NCBI GenBank assembly: GCA_019752045.1
Contig: JAIEMP010000020.1
Span: forward strand, 1-64,000
DNA length: 64,000 nucleotides
From: Chitinophagaceae bacterium
GTDB lineage: Bacteria; Bacteroidota; Bacteroidia; Chitinophagales; Chitinophagaceae
Direction: 5' to 3'
Positions 61,888 to 64,000 of the stretch are shown in pieces. Made by a program: the position numbers and the translations under genes. Position 1 is the stretch's first letter, and every line of letters begins with the position of its first letter. The notes under the pieces are model-generated. The model was not told where the DNA came from, did not search any database, and saw only the letters and a program-made list of their open reading frames with translations.

Positions 61888-62138
61888 TTTTATCTGAACT
61901 TTTATTTGAATGTATTCATCGATAAAATAGGCTCTTTGAACGATGAGCAGTTTTTAAATATATAAACCCAAAATATATTTGCATCCGGAGAACAACAGAA
62001 AATTATTCGAATCCGTATCCTGAAAGAACCAGATCCACATCCAATATCCGGAAAAACTAAAAAGCAACGTGCCCGGAATGTTTAATTCAGGAAACCCTAA
62101 AACCACAACAAGCCCCGCCAAAAGCGGGGTTTATTTTT
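61888..62138 (+). ncRNA. Candidate small RNA gene, array copy 3
   Basis: The most diverged copy: ATCGATAAAAT-N7-TTGAACGATGAGC (61918-61948), again 25 bases, then TATATTTG (61974-61981), an exact consensus -7 box, with TTTT 19 bases upstream. The transcript of about 150 nt has a single GAACC box at 62026. It ends with AGCCCCGC/GCGGGGTT and a T run (62111-62138). This terminator also borders the stop of the convergent gene on the minus strand, so it may serve both. Spacing is conserved exactly although the body has drifted. Confidence 0.6.
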
Positions 62139-63136
62139 TAGGGTAAACGCAATACAGCAATCCGGCCACGACTTCCTGCGAGGTAAACAGCCTTCCCTTT
62201 TTTTGCCTTACGCACCACATGAAAACCTGTTGTTGAAATGTTGCTCCAGTTCATGCCGCCATCTTCACTTACATCCACACCGGTAATACCACAGGTAATT
62301 AATTTTGATTTAGACATATATTCAACACAACTTCTGTAACCAAAGGGTGGAGTAGTGGGTGCAACAAAAGTTTTACCTCCATCTTTTGAAAGCACACAAT
62401 TTTTTTCAGTTGAAGTGGCATTGCTGAAATCGCCGCCAACAATCACAAATGTTTTTTTATCCCATACAGCAATGGAGTTAGCACCGGTACTTTCTTTTCC
62501 CTGCAGAATGGGTAAATCAATTTTCTGATCACGGATAAATAACCTCGACCGAGTGCCACCTGTTATAAAACAAGCTTCATCTTTTGCCAGCTTCCTTACA
62601 TTGGTGCCGCTGCTGGCAAACATCGCTTCGCCTTTTTCGGCGGTGGGATAATAAGCATCCGGTAAACCACGCCAATGTTCACCAGCATCAAATGTTCGTG
62701 CAATAAAAATTTTACCATCAATGGGATCGCCAATCACAATACCGCTCATTTCATTCCAGAATTCCATGGCATCTAAAAACATTCCCGGTCGTTTATCTTC
62801 ATAAACTTTCTTCCATGTTTTTCCTGCATCTGTTGTTTTTAAAATTACAGCAGGTGTATCAATCCCCATGATGATGGCTGTCTTTGCATCAAAGGCTTCA
62901 ATATCTCTGAAATCTGTTTTTTGATATCCCGGTACATTCATCCAGGAAAATGTTTTTCCTCCATTGGTTGAAAGCGCAACCGTTCCATTACTTCCGCTTG
63001 CCCAAACTATATTGTCATTCACTACACTCAACCCACGGATTGAAACGGTTTTATTACTATCGAGTATTTGAATGGATTGTGCTGATAGTTGTAAACTGTA
63101 CACTGCAAGCAAAACACAAAAAAGAAATTGTTTCAT
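62138..63136 (-). CDS. Secreted YCF48/BNR-type beta-propeller protein
   Basis: A 332-residue protein from MKQFLFCVLLAVYSLQLSAQ; the ORF-track start three codons upstream is a TTG. Repeated strand units are visible: GTVALSTNGGKTFSWMNV, AVILKTTDAGKTWKKVYEDK, IFIARTFDAGEHWRGL, CVLSKDGGKTFVAPT and VDVSEDGGMNWSNIS. These resemble the S-x-D-x-G-x-T-W Asp-box of sialidase-like propellers, as in YCF48-type photosystem II assembly and stability factors. No catalytic residues can be named. It converges on the small RNA array. Confidence 0.8.
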   Translation of the reverse strand: MKQFLFCVLLAVYSLQLSAQSIQILDSNKTVSIRGLSVVNDNIVWASGSNGTVALSTNGGKTFSWMNVPGYQKTDFRDIEAFDAKTAIIMGIDTPAVILKTTDAGKTWKKVYEDKRPGMFLDAMEFWNEMSGIVIGDPIDGKIFIARTFDAGEHWRGLPDAYYPTAEKGEAMFASSGTNVRKLAKDEACFITGGTRSRLFIRDQKIDLPILQGKESTGANSIAVWDKKTFVIVGGDFSNATSTEKNCVLSKDGGKTFVAPTTPPFGYRSCVEYMSKSKLITCGITGVDVSEDGGMNWSNISTTGFHVVRKAKKGKAVYLAGSRGRIAVLRLP

Positions 63137-63157
63137 ATTTTTCAAATGTAAGGATTA

Positions 63158-63350
63158 GGCCTCATCCTCCACCTCCTTCTCCAAAAGAGAAGGAGCGGTT
63201 CTTCAGTGCTATTTTTGACTTATTATTCTTCCACATCATCTGTATATCTCTGCTTAGCAAAAATTGAACTTGTTTATATTGTTCATACGGTTTGAATTGC
63301 GTGGGCTGTGCAGTGGTGGCTTCCCCAACAGGGGGAAGTCGGAAGGGGGC
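63158..63350. mobile_element. Second MITE-like hairpin pair
   Basis: A left hairpin (CCTTCTCC-AAAA-GAGAAGG, 63158-63196) and a right hairpin (TTCCCC-AACA-GGGGGAA) with GTCGGAAGGGGGC end at 63350. The right end resembles the right end of the 21642-21899 element, including GGGCTGTG (63303-63310) before it. The centre is AT-rich and has no gene. It fills the gap between the YCF48-like gene and hutH. Confidence 0.55.
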
Positions 63351-63368
63351 TTTTTCTTCTTTATTTCC

Positions 63369-63376
63369 TACTTTCG
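63369..63376 (+). promoter_or_regulatory. -7-like box of hutH
   Basis: TACTTTCG, the TTCG variant, 17 bases before the hutH ATG. Confidence 0.4.
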
Positions 63377-63393
63377 TCCCGATTGCAAAACAT

Positions 63394-64000
63394 ATGACCG
63401 AATACAACTATCTCCCCCTCGACGAACAGCAACTCACTTTCGATGAAGTGAAGAATTATCTGCAGTTCAAACAATTTGTATCCATTACGTTTCGTGCACA
63501 TCACAAAATTGAAAAATGCCGGCAATACCTCGATAAAAAAGTAGCAGAAAGTGATACGCCCTTCTACGGCATCAACACCGGTTTTGGTTTTTTGCAAAAC
63601 GTGATCATTGCCGATGATCAGTTGGAGCAACTGCAGAATAATCTGTTGATGAGTCATGCATGTGGTATGGGCGATGAAGTACCTGAAGAAATTGTAAAGC
63701 TCATGCTCGCCTTAAAAATAAAATCGCTCAGCTATGGTTACAGTGCAGTGCAGGTAGATACCGTGAAGCGTTTAATGGACATGCACAACAACAATGTGCT
63801 GCCTGTTATTTATCAGCAGGGATCATTGGGCGCAAGTGGCGATCTGGCTCCATTGAGTCATTTGAGTTTGCCATTGATCGGAATGGGAGAAGTAAGTTAT
63901 GAAGGTGCAAGGCACAAGGCACAAGATGTACTCAAGAAATTAAACTGGCAACCCATTCATTTAAAAAGTAAAGAAGGATTAGCACTCATCAACGGTACAC
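63394..64000 (+). CDS. hutH: Histidine ammonia-lyase, 5' part (runs off the window)
   Basis: The ORF track omits this gene because it is still open at the window end. It starts MTEYNYLPLDEQQLTFDEV and gives 202 residues before the edge. The histidine ammonia-lyase family is shown by FYGINTGFGFLQNV, SLSYGYSAVQVDTV, the MIO-forming ASG in GSLGASGDLAPLSHLSLPLIG and EGLALINGT at the edge. It converts histidine to urocanate, the first step of histidine degradation. Tyrosine or phenylalanine ammonia-lyase relatives cannot be fully excluded from the fragment. A short GGCACAA repeat lies in GARHKAQD. Confidence 0.9.
   Translation, partial: MTEYNYLPLDEQQLTFDEVKNYLQFKQFVSITFRAHHKIEKCRQYLDKKVAESDTPFYGINTGFGFLQNVIIADDQLEQLQNNLLMSHACGMGDEVPEEIVKLMLALKIKSLSYGYSAVQVDTVKRLMDMHNNNVLPVIYQQGSLGASGDLAPLSHLSLPLIGMGEVSYEGARHKAQDVLKKLNWQPIHLKSKEGLALINGT

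Overview
The window looks like chromosome from a member of the Bacteroidota, most likely a Chitinophagaceae-like lineage (inference). The evidence is: large secreted proteins ending in type IX secretion (T9SS) sorting domains of both type A and type B; promoters of the form TTTG-N19-TAnnTTTG; almost no Shine-Dalgarno sequences before start codons; and dispersed hairpin repeats of the kind common in this phylum. It is mostly ordinary core chromosome with short operons, many convergent gene pairs sharing hairpin terminators, and repeat elements in the gaps. I found no rRNA, tRNA, CRISPR array, prophage or origin.

Layout. 1-1330: a REP-associated (Y1/HUH) transposase with hairpin and 31-bp tandem repeats. 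1331-6139: a giant PKD-repeat T9SS type B protein. 6281-9836: rpsL-rpsG, a terminator, a long leader and fusA. 9873-18044: a T9SS-exported PHP-like protein, a DEAD-box helicase, a secreted protein of unknown function and an M48 protease. 18202-23780: a TrmH-type methyltransferase, a VapBC-like toxin-antitoxin pair, ubiA preceded by a broken 5' fragment of a diverged ubiA, ruvX, def, a 258-bp MITE-like element, rluD and lipB. 23784-31886: small secreted proteins, a PLP enzyme, a nucleotidyltransferase, a T9SS subtilase and two tandem M57 lipoproteins. 31936-35942: pgi, ribF, purM. 35944-40029: a BlaI-type repressor, a fused M56 sensor/amidase/TonB-C protein and two small TonB-C-like proteins. 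40097-43638: ftsE, two glycosyltransferases and a barrel-like protein. 43748-51130: rpsO-pnp, prmA-plsY, an M48 lipoprotein, a CYTH protein and a PAP2 phosphatase. 51131-57747: dnaG, a DM13 lipoprotein, prfB with programmed frameshift, pruA and a beta-barrel protein. 57861-59934: pyrR and pyrB split by a four-helix-bundle gene with inverted flanks. 60251-64000: a DUF4382 lipoprotein, a three-copy array of putative small RNA genes, a YCF48-like protein and the 5' part of hutH, which is absent from the ORF track.

The best candidate for an undescribed system is 61130-62138: three tandem units, each with a strictly spaced upstream direct-repeat motif, a -7 box, an A/C-rich transcript carrying 3, 2 or 1 copies of a box with a 24-nt period, and a rho-independent terminator, with no conserved ORF. 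Next are the M56-amidase fusion under a double palindromic BlaI-type operator that overlies its promoter, and the inverted-repeat cassette that separates pyrR from pyrB and appears to supply pyrB with a promoter.

All functional calls rest on motif recognition by eye. No database search or folding was run.
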